Of a stretch of DNA of 64,000 nt, positions 54,684 to 64,000 are shown one piece after another. A model generated the notes under the pieces. That model was given only the letters and a program-made list of their open reading frames with translations, was not told where the DNA came from and searched no databases. The position numbers were made by a program, and so were the translations under genes. Within the stretch, counting starts at the first letter, position 1; every line of letters starts with the position of its first letter. Where the stretch lies: assembly GCA_950022295.1 (NCBI GenBank), contig OX465598.1, positions 119,333,001 to 119,397,000 of the forward strand, in the 5' to 3' direction. This DNA is from Bromus sterilis (taxonomy: Eukaryota > Streptophyta > Magnoliopsida > Poales > Poaceae).

Positions 54684-56314
54684 TGATACGTCCAAAACGT
54701 ATCTATAATATCTGCTTGCTCCATGGATGTTTTGTGTGATATTGCTATGATCTAGATACACTTTCATACACTTTCGATCATAATTTGACTAACCTATTAA
54801 CTCAGTGCACCCCAGTGCCAGTTCCTGTTTTTTGCTGTTTTTCTATTTCAGTTTTCCCCCATATAAAAAGTGCCAGAAAAATTTGGGAAAATTCAGATAA
54901 AAAATTAGCGTGACGGAACCTTCGAGAAGAACCCGGGAGGGGCCAGAGGGGAGCCAGGGGGGCCCATGCGGCCACCCGGCGCGGCCCTACCCCTGGCCGC
55001 GCCAGGGGGGCGCCTGGTGTCCCTGGTCCACCTCTGGCTTCCCCCCCTTCGCCTATTTATCCCCCCGTCACGGGAAAACTCCAGAAGCAGAACCGTATTC
55101 CGCAAACTCGCCTCTGTTCCGCCGCCGCCGGGCTTCCAAGATCGGGAGCACCAGAAGACCTTTTCCCGGTACCCTGCCGGAGGGAGGATTGACCTCCGGG
55201 AGTCTCCTCTCCACCATGGATGCTCCCCGGATGTCTCGTGAGTAGTTTTCCTTGGACCATGGGTCCGTGATCAGTAGCTATGTGATGTTCTCCTCCCCTC
55301 TTTGATCTTCATTGTTTAGATCTCGTGAGCTGCCCTACATGATCGACGCACCTTTGTAATATTTCCGCTGTTGCTATGTTGAGTTTGGAGGGATATGATG
55401 GATTATGATATTATGTTCAGATTGTGATAGAGTAATATATTTGGTTTTTATCTCTTATATTTTTGTTCCTAAGTAATTCTTGCATGTTCTCCGTTGCTGT
55501 TTATTGCTTTTGCCAAGTAGTAGGTAGTGACTCCAAGAGGGAGCGTTGTGCTAGATTGTGGGTTCATGCCCCCCGATGACACGCTTGAGTGACAGAAACA
55601 TGAGTCTAGGGGATGTGCTATTGCCACAAGGGGGAAAACAATGGTGCTTGTGACCGCGGTCACAAGGATTGTTTACTTTACGCAGAGTTCTTTTTTATGC
55701 AGTTGTCTGTTGCTTTGGGTTTACACTTTGGGTGGGGCTCGCAACTTAATACCAGCGAGATGTTCTGGATAGATATCTCAAGGTGGATGATTAGTAGTAG
55801 ATGCAGATGGACTTCGGTCTACTTACCTTGGCGTACTGCCTGTGCTTTTGAACCTCTTCCTCTCTTTTGTAGCATAGTTAGCATTGCGGTGCATTCATAA
55901 TCCTGTCAATTGCCCTTTTGTAATTTTTTTACCTCGCATAGCAGTTTTATCGTCTTTTGGGAGAGAGACATCACTAGTGAACATCACGTATCCCGGGCCA
56001 TATCCTCATTACTGATTCCAAGCTATATTTACTTTTCTGCATTTACTTTCAAGTTGCTATCATTATCCCTTCCGTTTTATCATTTGTGAACAAAAAGACC
56101 GGAGAGATTGACAACCTCTCTAAACTTCGTTGGGAACAAAGTTATCTGTGTCTGTGTGCAGGTCTGCGTCAGTTGCGCCGCTGACACCTACTTATCATCT
56201 CTGGAGTCCTACTGGAGACAAACCTTGGTATCTTCACCGAGGGAAAACTGCTGCTGCACTGCATCTCAAACCTTCACTTGGGGTAACCAACGAAGGGCGA
56301 GAAGCCAATAAGCA
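54684..56314 (+). repeat. 3' LTR of S2
   Basis: 1,631 bases, nearly identical to the 5' LTR. It ends AATAAGCA at 56314, followed by the target duplication AGGGA. The GC hairpin is at about 54977-55005. Confidence 0.88.
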
Positions 56315-56319
56315 AGGGA

Positions 56320-56366
56320 CACCAGGTAGGCTTATCCGTAGGAGTCGTGGGGTCACCCCCTCGTCA
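56320..56366 (-). repeat. 5' LTR of E2, outer part
   Basis: The 47 bases CACCAGGTAGGCTTATCCGT to CCCCTCGTCA complete the E2 LTR cut by S2. Next comes ATTGG (56367-56371), matching GTTGG at 39825-39829 at four of five bases. Confidence 0.85.
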
Positions 56367-56371
56367 ATTGG

Positions 56372-57253
56372 ACAAGTTTTATCCCGTGATTGCATGTCTA
56401 ATCTGTAAACCCCTATTACAAGGAGGAACTGGCATGAGTGCATCTAGCTCGGAAGATAATACAACAAACAAACCCTCCTTCACGCTTGGTTTATAAGAAA
56501 TCAGAAAACTTTGGCAGTGATAAACAAACGAGATTAAGGGGATGCGATTGTCCTTACTTGGGAGCCGTTCCTCGAAACTTCTCCAGCTTGAGAAGTAATT
56601 GAGCTATCTATTAGCATTCGTTGACAACTCATGCACCTCCCAAAGCTTGTTTTCATTCTGTTCGATTTAAGGATAGCACATGAGTTTTCCCTACTTCCCT
56701 AGAGAAGGGCATCTCCTTTATTTTTTTGTTGAGTCAGTTCTTCCTAATTGCTTCTATTCTTAAAGAGAACAGACACTTGATTTTGACAAGGATTCATTCA
56801 TATATTGCTGCATTAAGATTTTTCATATCACATCCTTGTTGACATTATCATTTGATAAGTAAGTTGTTTGCAAAAGCTTAGGCCAAGCAAACATCTTCCT
56901 TTGTGTTAGCATTTTCACTTCCTGACTAATAACATGTTCTTTCAAAATCTACAAAGTGGTTCATTATAAAGTGAAAGAGCAAAAGTAAAAGTTATTAGTT
57001 GTCCTCTGACCAAGGATATGTTTTCCATGATTTGATGAGTTTCGTCAGGCCTACTTTTGATTATAATTGTTACTACTTTTTCATGAGGGCCTTATGAGTT
57101 GAGATTGTTGTTGGGGATGATTGACTTTGGTAAATAAATCATGATGCTTCTTGTCTGTATTCTATTTATCGACACTTCAGTCTCTAAACTTGTGGACAGG
57201 TTTACCGAGCTTAGTATTTGCTTGGGGACAAGCGAGGTCTAATCTTGGGGAGT
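56372..57253 (+). other. F 3' non-coding region and polypurine tract
   Basis: AT-rich, no supported gene. It ends in the purine-rich AATCTTGGGGAGT (57241-57253), directly before the 3' LTR. It is contiguous with 39617-39829 once E2 is removed. Confidence 0.7.
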
Positions 57254-58716
57254 TGATACGTCCAAAATGCATCACTATTTTACATCATAATTCACCCCTA
57301 TTCATTGATATATTTCACGATATGATGTTGCTCTTATGTTGTTTTTGCTTGTTTTACACATTTTGCAATTTTCAAGTGCCGAAACAGCAGACGTAGGATT
57401 CACCGGAGAAAAGTGGACATTGAGTTGCTGAATCAGATAATCTCCAAATGAGATAAAAATCGATGGAGGGTATTTTTTTGGAAGATTGACGAAGCCACGC
57501 AAAACGGGAACCAGAGGGGGGCCACCAGGTGCCCAGGTGGCCTGGGGGCGCGCCCCCCTGGTGGCCGCCTGGACCACAGGGGACACCCCCGGCTTCCCCC
57601 TCTGGCCTATATACCCCTCGTCATCCGAAAACTCTAAGTGGACAGGACTTTCGCAAGTTCCTCCGCCGCTTCGTGGCGGAAACCTATAGATAAGAAAATT
57701 CATCTTTGGCGGGTAGATTCCGCCGGGGAGAACACCTTCCGGAAGGGGAGATCATCGACATCGTCATCACCATCGTCACGGGCATCATCGAGATCACCAT
57801 CAACATCATTCTCACCATCAGCACCATCTCCATCTTCACCCTATCTCACCTCACCATTGCAATTTGCGTTGTAACCCGTACTATCCATCCTCTCTACTCT
57901 ACGGGTGTTGATTACTCATTGAGGTGAATGCTATTGAGTTTTGTTGGAGAATTATTGTTTTGTCCATATTGTTTATCATATATTTATCACCGCTGATCAT
58001 GATCTCTTTTATGTCTTATGATTAGTTTCTTTAGTTCTTGAGGACATGGGATAAGTCTTGCTGTTAGTAGTCATATTATGTTAGTTTGATAGTTAAGTTG
58101 TGTTGTTATTCTTCTAGTAGGGTTATGTGAGTCGAACACATAACACTTCGCCTTGTTAAGGACCTAGAGGAATACATTGTGTTTAAACGATGCTTACAGT
58201 GGGTTTCCGGAGTGACAGAAACCTGAACCCTAGTTCGCACACTTTTGCACAAGGGAATAATGGATCCTTGATCTTATTGCTGTGGTTAGGCTTTTGCCTT
58301 AATTTCTACCTTGTATTTGTGGATGCTTGCAAGGTGTAATCATAAGAGTGCAATTGTCTTAGTCTAGAAGGTGTACTAGCATAGATCCGCCCACTCAACA
58401 CTTATCAACACAAAACATAGTATCGATACGGAATATGGCGAAAGCACATGACTACCACTCACGTGTGTCCTCAAGAACGCTTTAGTCTTTATAAGTCCAG
58501 TTGCTAGGCTTATCCTTTGCTCAAAAGGATTGAGACACTTGCTGCTCCTCAGCACCCTTTACTTTGCTTGGTTTTACCTTCTTGTTGCTTATACCGAAAC
58601 CCCTAAAGAGTTATCTTTCAGTGCTTGCAGTCATTCCTTGTCTAAAGTCACTTGTCAATACCTTCGGCTCCTCGTTGGGTTCGACACTCTTACTTATCGA
58701 AAACACTACAATAGAT
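57254..58716 (+). repeat. 3' LTR of F (interrupted by S3)
   Basis: Starts TGATACGTCCAAAATGCATC, close to the start I recall for Fatima-type wheat LTRs. From 57758 it matches the 5' LTR piece at 12312-13270. A GC-rich hairpin block is near 57520-57560 (GGGGGCGCGCCCCCC) and a TATA-like CTATATACC near 57606. It is cut at 58716, about 40 bases short of its end, by S3. Confidence 0.85.
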
Positions 58717-60314
58717 AAGATACGTCCAAAACGTATCTATAATTTCAGCTTGCTCCATGCATATTTTGTGTGATATTTCTATGATATTGATGCACTTCCA
58801 TATACTTTTGATCATATTTGGACTAACCTATTAGCTCAGTGCACCCCAGTGCCAGATCCTTTTTTCTATTGTTTTTGTATTTCAGGTTTTCCCATTACTT
58901 AAAGTGACAGAAAAATTCCGGGAAAAATATAGGAAAAATCAGCGTACAGGAAGATTCGGGAAGAGCCAAAGTGGGGCCAGAGGGGAGCCAGGGGTGGCCC
59001 AGGCGGCCACCTGGCGCGGCCACCCCCTAGGCCGCGCCAGAGGGGGCGCCTGGGGCAACTGGTCCACCTCTGGCTGCCCCCTTCGCCTATATATCTCTCT
59101 CGTCCCGAAACCCACGAGGACAGAACCCTTTTTCGCGATCTCTCCTCTGTTCCACCGCCGCGACGCTTCCAAGATCGGGAGCACCAGGTGCCCTCTTCCC
59201 GACACCCTACCGGAGGGAGGAACCACCTCCGAGAGCTTCTCCACCACCATGGATGCTTCCCGGATGAACCGTGAGTAGTCCACCTTGGACCATAGGTCCA
59301 TGATCAGTAACTATGTGATGTTCTCATCCCCTCTTTGTTCTTCATGGTTTAGACATCGTGAGCTGCCCTACATGATCGAGGCACATATTTAATGTTACTA
59401 CTGTTGCTATGCTGAGTTTGCTGGGATCTGATGGATTAAGAGACTATGTTCAGATTGTGTTTGAGTAATATATTTGATTCTCCTCTTTTATATTTATGTT
59501 CTTTAGTAATTCTTGCATGTTCTCCGTTGCTGTTTATTGCTTTGGCCAAGTAGTAGGTAGTAACTCCAAGAGGGAGCGTTATGCATGATTGTGGGTTGAT
59601 GCCCCCTGATGACTACCTTGAGTGACAGAAACATGAGTCTAGGGGATGTGTTCTTTCCACAAGGGAGAAATCAACGGTGCTTGTACTTGCGGGTGCAAGT
59701 ATTGTTTACTTTATGCAAAGTTCTTTAATGCAGTTGTATGTTGCTTTGTGTTTAAATTTGGGCGGGATTCGCAACTTAATACCAGCAAGATGTTCTAGAC
59801 AGATATCTCAAGGTGGATGATTAGTAGGTAGATAATCCTTTCTTTGTAGCATAGTTAGCATTGGTTTGCGCACATAATCCTGTCAATTGCCGAGCTATAA
59901 TTTTTTTACCTTGCATGGCTATTTTATCGTCTTTTGGGAGAGAGACATCACTAGTGAATATCATGGGACCACGGTCCATATTTCCACCACTGTTTACACC
60001 CGCTATTTATTTTCTGCTTTATTTCCTTTTCTGTTGCTAGCGCTATCATTATTATCCCGTGCGTTTGATCCTTTGTAAACAACAAGGCCGGAGGGATTGA
60101 CAACCTCTCTGTACTCGTTGGGAGAAAAGTTATCTGTTGTGTGTGCAGGTCAACGTCAATCGCCTAATTGCTGGCGCCGTTGTCACCTTCCTGTCGTTGT
60201 CGGAGTCCTACTGGAGACAAACCTTGGTATCTTCACCGAGGGAAATTTTTTGTTGTCTACATCTCAACCGTCCACTTTGGGTAACCAACGAGGGGCGAGA
60301 AGCCATCAAAGCTA
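58717..60314 (+). repeat. 5' LTR of S3
   Basis: About 1,598 bases, homologous to the S2 LTRs with internal deletions (for example near 59830). It has a perfect 11-bp GC stem: CTGGCGCGGCC at 59011-59021 and GGCCGCGCCAG at 59030-59040 with an 8-base loop, upstream of a TATATATC motif at about 59089. Confidence 0.82.
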
Positions 60315-60319
60315 ATTTC

Positions 60320-60337
60320 TAGCGCCGTTGTCGGGGA
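60320..60337 (+). other. Primer-binding site of S3 (mutated)
   Basis: TAGCGCCGTTGTCGGGGA, the tRNA-Asp-type site with two transitions (G to A, C to T) of the kind produced by decay of methylated cytosines. Confidence 0.75.
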
Positions 60338-60509
60338 CTCCGCTCTTCAAGATAGGGGAGTTGCACACTATCTTTTATCTTTGCTTTTTAGTCTTGTTAG
60401 TTTACCTTTCATTTTTTGCTTTAGTGTCCCTTATCAAAAAATCAAAAAATTAGTTACCTTGCTTTTAGTTATCCTTTCTGTTTAGCCTAGCATGTGAGGA
60501 TTTGGTGCC

Positions 60510-61070
60510 TTGAGGGAATCGGAGGTCATAGATTTCCATCAAAGGGATGGAGAAAATATGAAGAAGGAATGGGACAAAATTTCTGATGCGCATAGGAGAA
60601 TTATGCCTTGGATACCTATAAAAATTGTGCTTAGAAATTTTTACCATGGTCTTTTTAGATGGTTCAAACACTCTCTTAATATTATAGCCGAAGGAGATTT
60701 CTTAGATTGTGATGAAGCTAGAGCTCTTGAAATTATACATGGTCTATCTAGTTACTTTGTTTATGATCATAGTTTTGATACTGTTATAGATAGACTTGAT
60801 ACTATTGAAAAGAGAATGGATGCTCTAGACTTGAGAGAAGTAAAGAAACCCAAGCCAAATAAGAAAGATGTTTATGAGATAGATGGTGACTGGGAACCCT
60901 TTGTTAGGATTAGCATCTCTAATCAAGACTTCCTTGCTTTTTGTGACATTGGATCCATGGTTTCTACTATGCCAAAAGCTGTTTATGATTCTTTAAAATT
61001 TAACATGGAAAATTGTCATCCTATCATGAACATGCTAATGGAGATATTTCTGAGATCCAGGGAAGGATAA
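60510..61070 (+). pseudogene. gag: Gag C-terminal part and protease start of S3
   Basis: The frame (first in-frame ATG in NMKKEWDKISDAH, near 60558) contains IKIVLRNFYHGLFRWFKHSL, the C-terminal block of the retrotransposon gag core, then EARALEIIHGLSSYF and, after a charged linker, the protease active site FLAFCDIGSMVSTMPKAVYD (catalytic Asp-Ile-Gly). Frame homology moves to another frame near 61020. The N-terminal gag core is missing. Confidence 0.75.
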
Positions 61071-61324
61071 AAGATGTACCAGTTACATTCCTTAAAGGGA
61101 TTGCAATGGTTGATTTCTTCGTCATGAAGCCAAACCAAGGAAAGATAGTGCTTGGAAGGGATTTCCTCCGGGCCGTAAAGGGCTTCATTGATATAGGTAA
61201 GGGACAAATACGCCTACGCGGGAAGGCGAAAGGTATGTACCCCTTTACTAAAAGAAACAAGGATGAACTTGTTGAGGAACCATTTGAAGCGATTTACAAC
61301 TCCGATTATTATGATGACTTTTGA
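61013..61324 (+). pseudogene. pol: Protease C-terminal part of S3
   Basis: The frame continues the protease: RIKDVPVTFLKGIAMVDFFV, then GKIVLGRDFLRAVKGFIDIG, the flap and C-terminal block of retroelement aspartic proteases. It ends at TGA 61322-61324. No RT follows, so the pol gene was deleted from this element. Confidence 0.75.
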
Positions 61325-62363
61325 TTCCTCCTTTTTGCATCATGCCTAGCTTAAAGGCATAAAAGAAAGCGCTTTTGGGAGGCAGCCCACAACGAATTAG
61401 GTTTATTTTGCTTTTTTTGTGTCTTGATGATTGTTACTACTCTAGCAACATCATTGTATCTTCACTTTTCAAGCTTTGTGCCATTTATAGCCTCATATGA
61501 CAAGGGAAGTGAAAGTTGTGACATGCTGAAAACAGATTCTGTCCTCGTGACGGGAAAAATCATAAAAAAATCCCAGTTCATCTTATTGAGCTGAATTTTT
61601 TACACAGCGTGATCTATAAAATCATGGAACTAACGTATGTTCTGATTTTTTTGATTTGAGTTGCAGAAGTGCCCCAAAAAAATTATTTACTACCTGCTGG
61701 TATGTTTTTCACAGATTCTGTCCTGTTTTTCCTTTTCTTCGTTTTGCAAACCTTAAGCTTGCTTTTTCTTTGCAAGAACTTTTGGGCGATTTTGAGAAAC
61801 AGTATCTATTCAAGAATATCCTTATTTACAGTAGAGAAAAATTATTTTATTGTGGGTACTAACCTCGCTAATCAGATTATGATGAGTTATGTATGAAGGG
61901 AGTTTTCAAGTGTGCGAGGGAAGATGATAAAAGAAGATTCAGGAGGGTCAAATGCTCAAGCTTGGGGATGCCCCCGTGTACCCCCAAGAAATATTCAAGA
62001 AGACTCAAGCATCTAAGCTTGGGGATGCCCCCATGCATCCCCTTCTCCATCAACAATTATCAGTTCGTCTTTCGTTCCACTATATTTTTATTACTTCATG
62101 CGTTATGTGCTATGCTTGGAGTGTCTTTCTCTTTATTTACTTAGTTTTCTTTAGCTTTGATTGCTGTTCATAACAAGTTAGAACCCAGCTTTCTTTGTGT
62201 GGGAGAGAAACACGCTCCACTTCACCCTAGAACACAACATAGGATTTTCATGCTTATCTTTGCTGTGTGTGTTCTTTATCTTTTTCGTAGCTGCTGTCAT
62301 GTTTAGCTCTTAGTTTTCATGCTTATATTTTTAATAGCTTTTGTTTAGTTTGTTGATGGAACT
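61325..62363 (+). other. 3' non-coding region of S3 up to C2
   Basis: Homologous to 51870-52900 of S2. Two PPT-like motifs AAGCTTGGGGATG are at 61958-61970 and 62015-62027. No gene. It ends with GAACT (62359-62363), the likely target duplication of C2. Confidence 0.7.
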
Positions 62364-63646
62364 TGTAAGAGCAAAGTTATGCCCCCATGAGTTTTGGATA
62401 TTGTTGGACAAAACAGTAGAGGAACTAACAAGTTTTCTAGTGTAAAACAGATGGTTAGGTTCCTGAAGTTATAGGTTGGTGATAAAGCTTCAACGAAGAT
62501 TTACATACTTACTGAAGCATATCATCTGAAGTGAAGCTCATCACGGATGTCGACCCCTAAAAAGATAAGGAATCCTGAAGCACGTCTCATCAAAGGATAT
62601 GACCAAGATGGCGCAAGACTTAGTAGTTTTTGCGTAGTTCTTTTTCACTTCTTTGAGTCGTAGGAAAAACCGTACTATCAAGAGGGGTTTAGTAAATGTA
62701 CTCCGAAGGTTTTGGTGAAAAAGACTCAGATCGAATCCAAACCTGTGAGAAGCCAGAGATGAGAAATCTCATGTGCACTAGGTAATGCTTCACCAGCGAA
62801 GACTTCGTTCTTTCGGCTCCTGAAGCAGAACCAAGTCCGTGAGTCAGCTTTACTTGGACCGCAAGTAAAGTTGCGCTTTGATTGAAAATATGACCGTTGC
62901 GGACAGGTGTCAAGCTGTCGCATCGGGTCATTTAAGACATTTCGCACCTAGGGATTGCCACCTATAAATACGCCACCCCCGCCCTCATTGGCTGGTGGCT
63001 GCTCCAAGAATATTTCCTGACAGTGAAGAGAAAGAGCAACCCCACCGAAGCAAACCAAAAACCCATCCACCAAAGTATAAGTCCTATTGATCGGAGTTGA
63101 TTCATTATGACTTAGGAAGAAGTTTGCTAGCCTTTTATCTTGGAGAACTGCAATTCTCCTAGACGGTTAGAGCGTTGTTCTTCAGAGAGTGAAGAGTTAT
63201 TGTCGCCTCGAAGTCCAGTTTGTCAAAGGTTTCGGTGATTCCCTCAATAATCAACCACGAGTGAAGAACTGACCAAGCTCAAGGAGATTGGTGCAGTGGA
63301 GATACGGACGGACAGAGGTCAGCTCCTGTGTTCAATCACAAGTCCCTCCAACCAGACGTAGCACTCTGCAGAGTGTAAACTAGTCGAACAAAAATCGCCG
63401 AGTCAAGAGTTCGTTTTACTTTCCGCACTTACATTCAGTTTTACAATTGCTTCAGTGATTTGATTCAATGCAATTGATTTGATGCTTTTGATTCGCCAAG
63501 TTATGCTTCAATCCCGTTCTGCTTCAATGTTTACCTTTCTGTTGAATATTTTCTGCTGCTAAGTTATGCTTCACTTCATAGTTTCATGCAAAAAAATTAA
63601 GTGATCATTCACCCCCTCCCCCTCTGATCACATACTTGGACTTACA
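62364..63646 (+). repeat. 5' LTR of C2
   Basis: 1,283 bases from TGTAAGAGC to GGACTTACA. TATA box TATAAATA at 62963-62970, followed by a plausible leader. No coding sequence is supported within it. Confidence 0.8.
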
Positions 63647-63647
63647 A

Positions 63648-63660
63648 TTGGTATCAGAGC
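63648..63660 (+). other. Primer-binding site of C2 (tRNA-iMet type)
   Basis: TTGGTATCAGAGC, one base inside the LTR. TGGTATCAGAGC matches the initiator tRNA-Met site exactly. Confidence 0.88.
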
Positions 63661-63705
63661 TAGTCACTCTTTGTTTGGATTAACCTCCTAGAGTGTTTTG
63701 CAAGT

Positions 63706-64000
63706 ATGTCTTTCGCAGCCATTCGACCCGGCGAACCCATACCCTTGTTCAATGGAAAGGAATATCCATACTGGAAGGAAAAAATGAAGAGAAATATCAT
63801 GGCTATCAACTCGAATGCCTGGCAAGTTGTCTTATATGGAGTTACAGTTGCAGCCAAGAATGCCATCACTCCTGAAGAAGCGAAGCTGATCGATCTTGAT
63901 TCTGAAGTCTGAGTTTTCATCACCAATCATCTGACACCAGAGAAGTATCATGAAGTGAAGAATATTCCTTCTGCCAAAGGTGTCTGGGACTATCTTGAGA
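63706..64000 (+). pseudogene. gag: Gag of C2 (partial, one in-frame stop)
   Basis: ATG 63706, then PIPLFNGKEYPYWKEKMKRN and NAWQVVLYGVTVAAKNAITP, the F-.-G-.-[NE]-Y-.-.-W-...-M start of Ty1/copia gag. A TGA at 63910-63912 falls where related proteins probably have Trp. The same frame stays open after it (VFITNHLTPEKYHEV and on) to the end of the window. The rest of the gene is outside, so its overall state is unknown. Confidence 0.78.

Larger units (their letters stand above)
48888..56314 (+). mobile_element. Element S2: complete Athila-type (Sabrina-like) element
   Basis: Complete plus-strand element: LTRs 48888-50516 and 54684-56314, primer site 50527-50544, a 375-aa ORF of unknown function at 50710-51837, a long 3' non-coding region, and polypurine tract 54670-54682. 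It has no gag, protease, RT or integrase, so it is presumed non-autonomous and moved by an Athila-type partner such as the F family. Its two LTRs differ by scattered substitutions but agree in length within two bases. Confidence 0.9.
39830..56366 (-). mobile_element. Element E2: Tat-like Ty3/gypsy retrotransposon with antisense B3 ORF, split by S2
   Basis: Minus-strand element with 3' LTR 39830-40267 and 5' LTR 48497-48887 plus 56320-56366 (438 bases once S2 and its duplicated target are removed). Flanking GTTGG/ATTGG differ at one base. Order on the minus strand: primer site, gag-like ORF, protease, RT, RNase H, a second RNase H, integrase, tandem repeats, antisense B3 ORF, 3' LTR. The second, acquired RNase H between the first RNase H and integrase is a hallmark of the Tat lineage. 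Several frames are broken and no capsid-type gag is present. Confidence 0.88.
58717..62363 (+). mobile_element. Element S3: Athila-type element with a gag/protease remnant, 5' part
   Basis: Plus-strand relative of S1 and S2. LTR 58717-60314, primer site 60320-60337, then gag and protease fragments (60510-61324) in place of the unknown ORF of S1/S2, then a 3' region homologous to S2 from 51884 on. Interrupted at 62364 by copia element C2. The LTR starts AAGATACGTCC where the others have TGATACGTCC, so its first two bases are altered. Confidence 0.82.
62364..64000 (+). mobile_element. Element C2: Ty1/copia retrotransposon, 5' end
   Basis: LTR 62364-63646, primer site 63648-63660, then the start of gag, running off the window. 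The LTR ends TGTAAG...CTTACA form short inverted repeats. It is inserted in S3 after GAACT; the other target copy is outside the window. The LTR family is not one I can name (Maximus/SIRE-like is possible from the gag). Confidence 0.8.

Overview
The window is nuclear DNA from a large-genome grass, most likely a Triticeae or related Pooideae species. The signs are BARE1/Angela-like and Athila-type (Sabrina/Fatima-like) LTR retrotransposons, a Stowaway MITE, and a mitochondrial insertion carrying a plant mitochondrial 18S rRNA fragment. The species cannot be fixed from the sequence. I see no intact single-copy host gene: nearly every base belongs to a nest of transposable elements.

The base layer is one old, broken Athila-type Ty3/gypsy element, here called F (plus strand). 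Its pieces are: 5' LTR part 12312-13307, tRNA-Asp-type primer site 13320, gag/PR/RT/RNase H/integrase 13462-18292, a post-pol coiled-coil ORF 34274-34780, 3' non-coding DNA 34781-35329, 39617-39829 and 56372-57253, and 3' LTR 57254-58716. Everything else sits inside F. Its 5' LTR holds Tat-like gypsy E1 (9984-12311, minus), which holds Athila-type element S1 (4625-9983, minus), which holds a BARE/Angela-like copia element C1 (1-4624, minus). Its integrase tail holds solo LTR G (18293-34065, minus), which holds solo LTR H (19403-33525), which holds L, a LARD-like element with 4.3-kb LTRs around a 595-bp interior (20284-32945). The 3' LTR of L holds N, a 3.5-kb mitochondrial segment (26474-29990). 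The 3' region of F holds K (35330-39616) and the Tat-like element E2 (39830-56366, minus), and the 5' LTR of E2 is split by S2 (48888-56314). The 3' LTR of F holds S3 (from 58717), which holds copia element C2 (from 62364, running off the window). Target-site duplications are visible for L (GGTAC), H (GAAGC) and K (CTCTG), and with one mismatch for G, S2 and E2.

The most unusual content is a pair of B3-domain ORFs (plant transcription-factor DNA-binding fold). Both run antisense to their host retrotransposon, both lie near its 3' LTR, and both have their own TATA-like box and an Arg/Gly-rich leader. One is in E2 (41449-42148, plus) and one in K (37693-38319, minus). The LTRs of the two hosts are unrelated.

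Other notable features: copia integrase and gypsy RT fragments inside the mitochondrial insert, which imply nucleus-to-mitochondrion-to-nucleus traffic; a conserved 366-375-aa ORF of unknown function in S1 and S2 that S3 replaces with a gag/protease remnant; internal copies of the polypurine tract; tandem repeats with a ~65-bp period in the 3' region of E2; and a gag start codon inside the LTR of E1 and E2.

All boundaries and family names come from reading the sequence by eye. Family names (Angela, Sabrina, Fatima, Tat) are recollection-based and should be read as '-like'.
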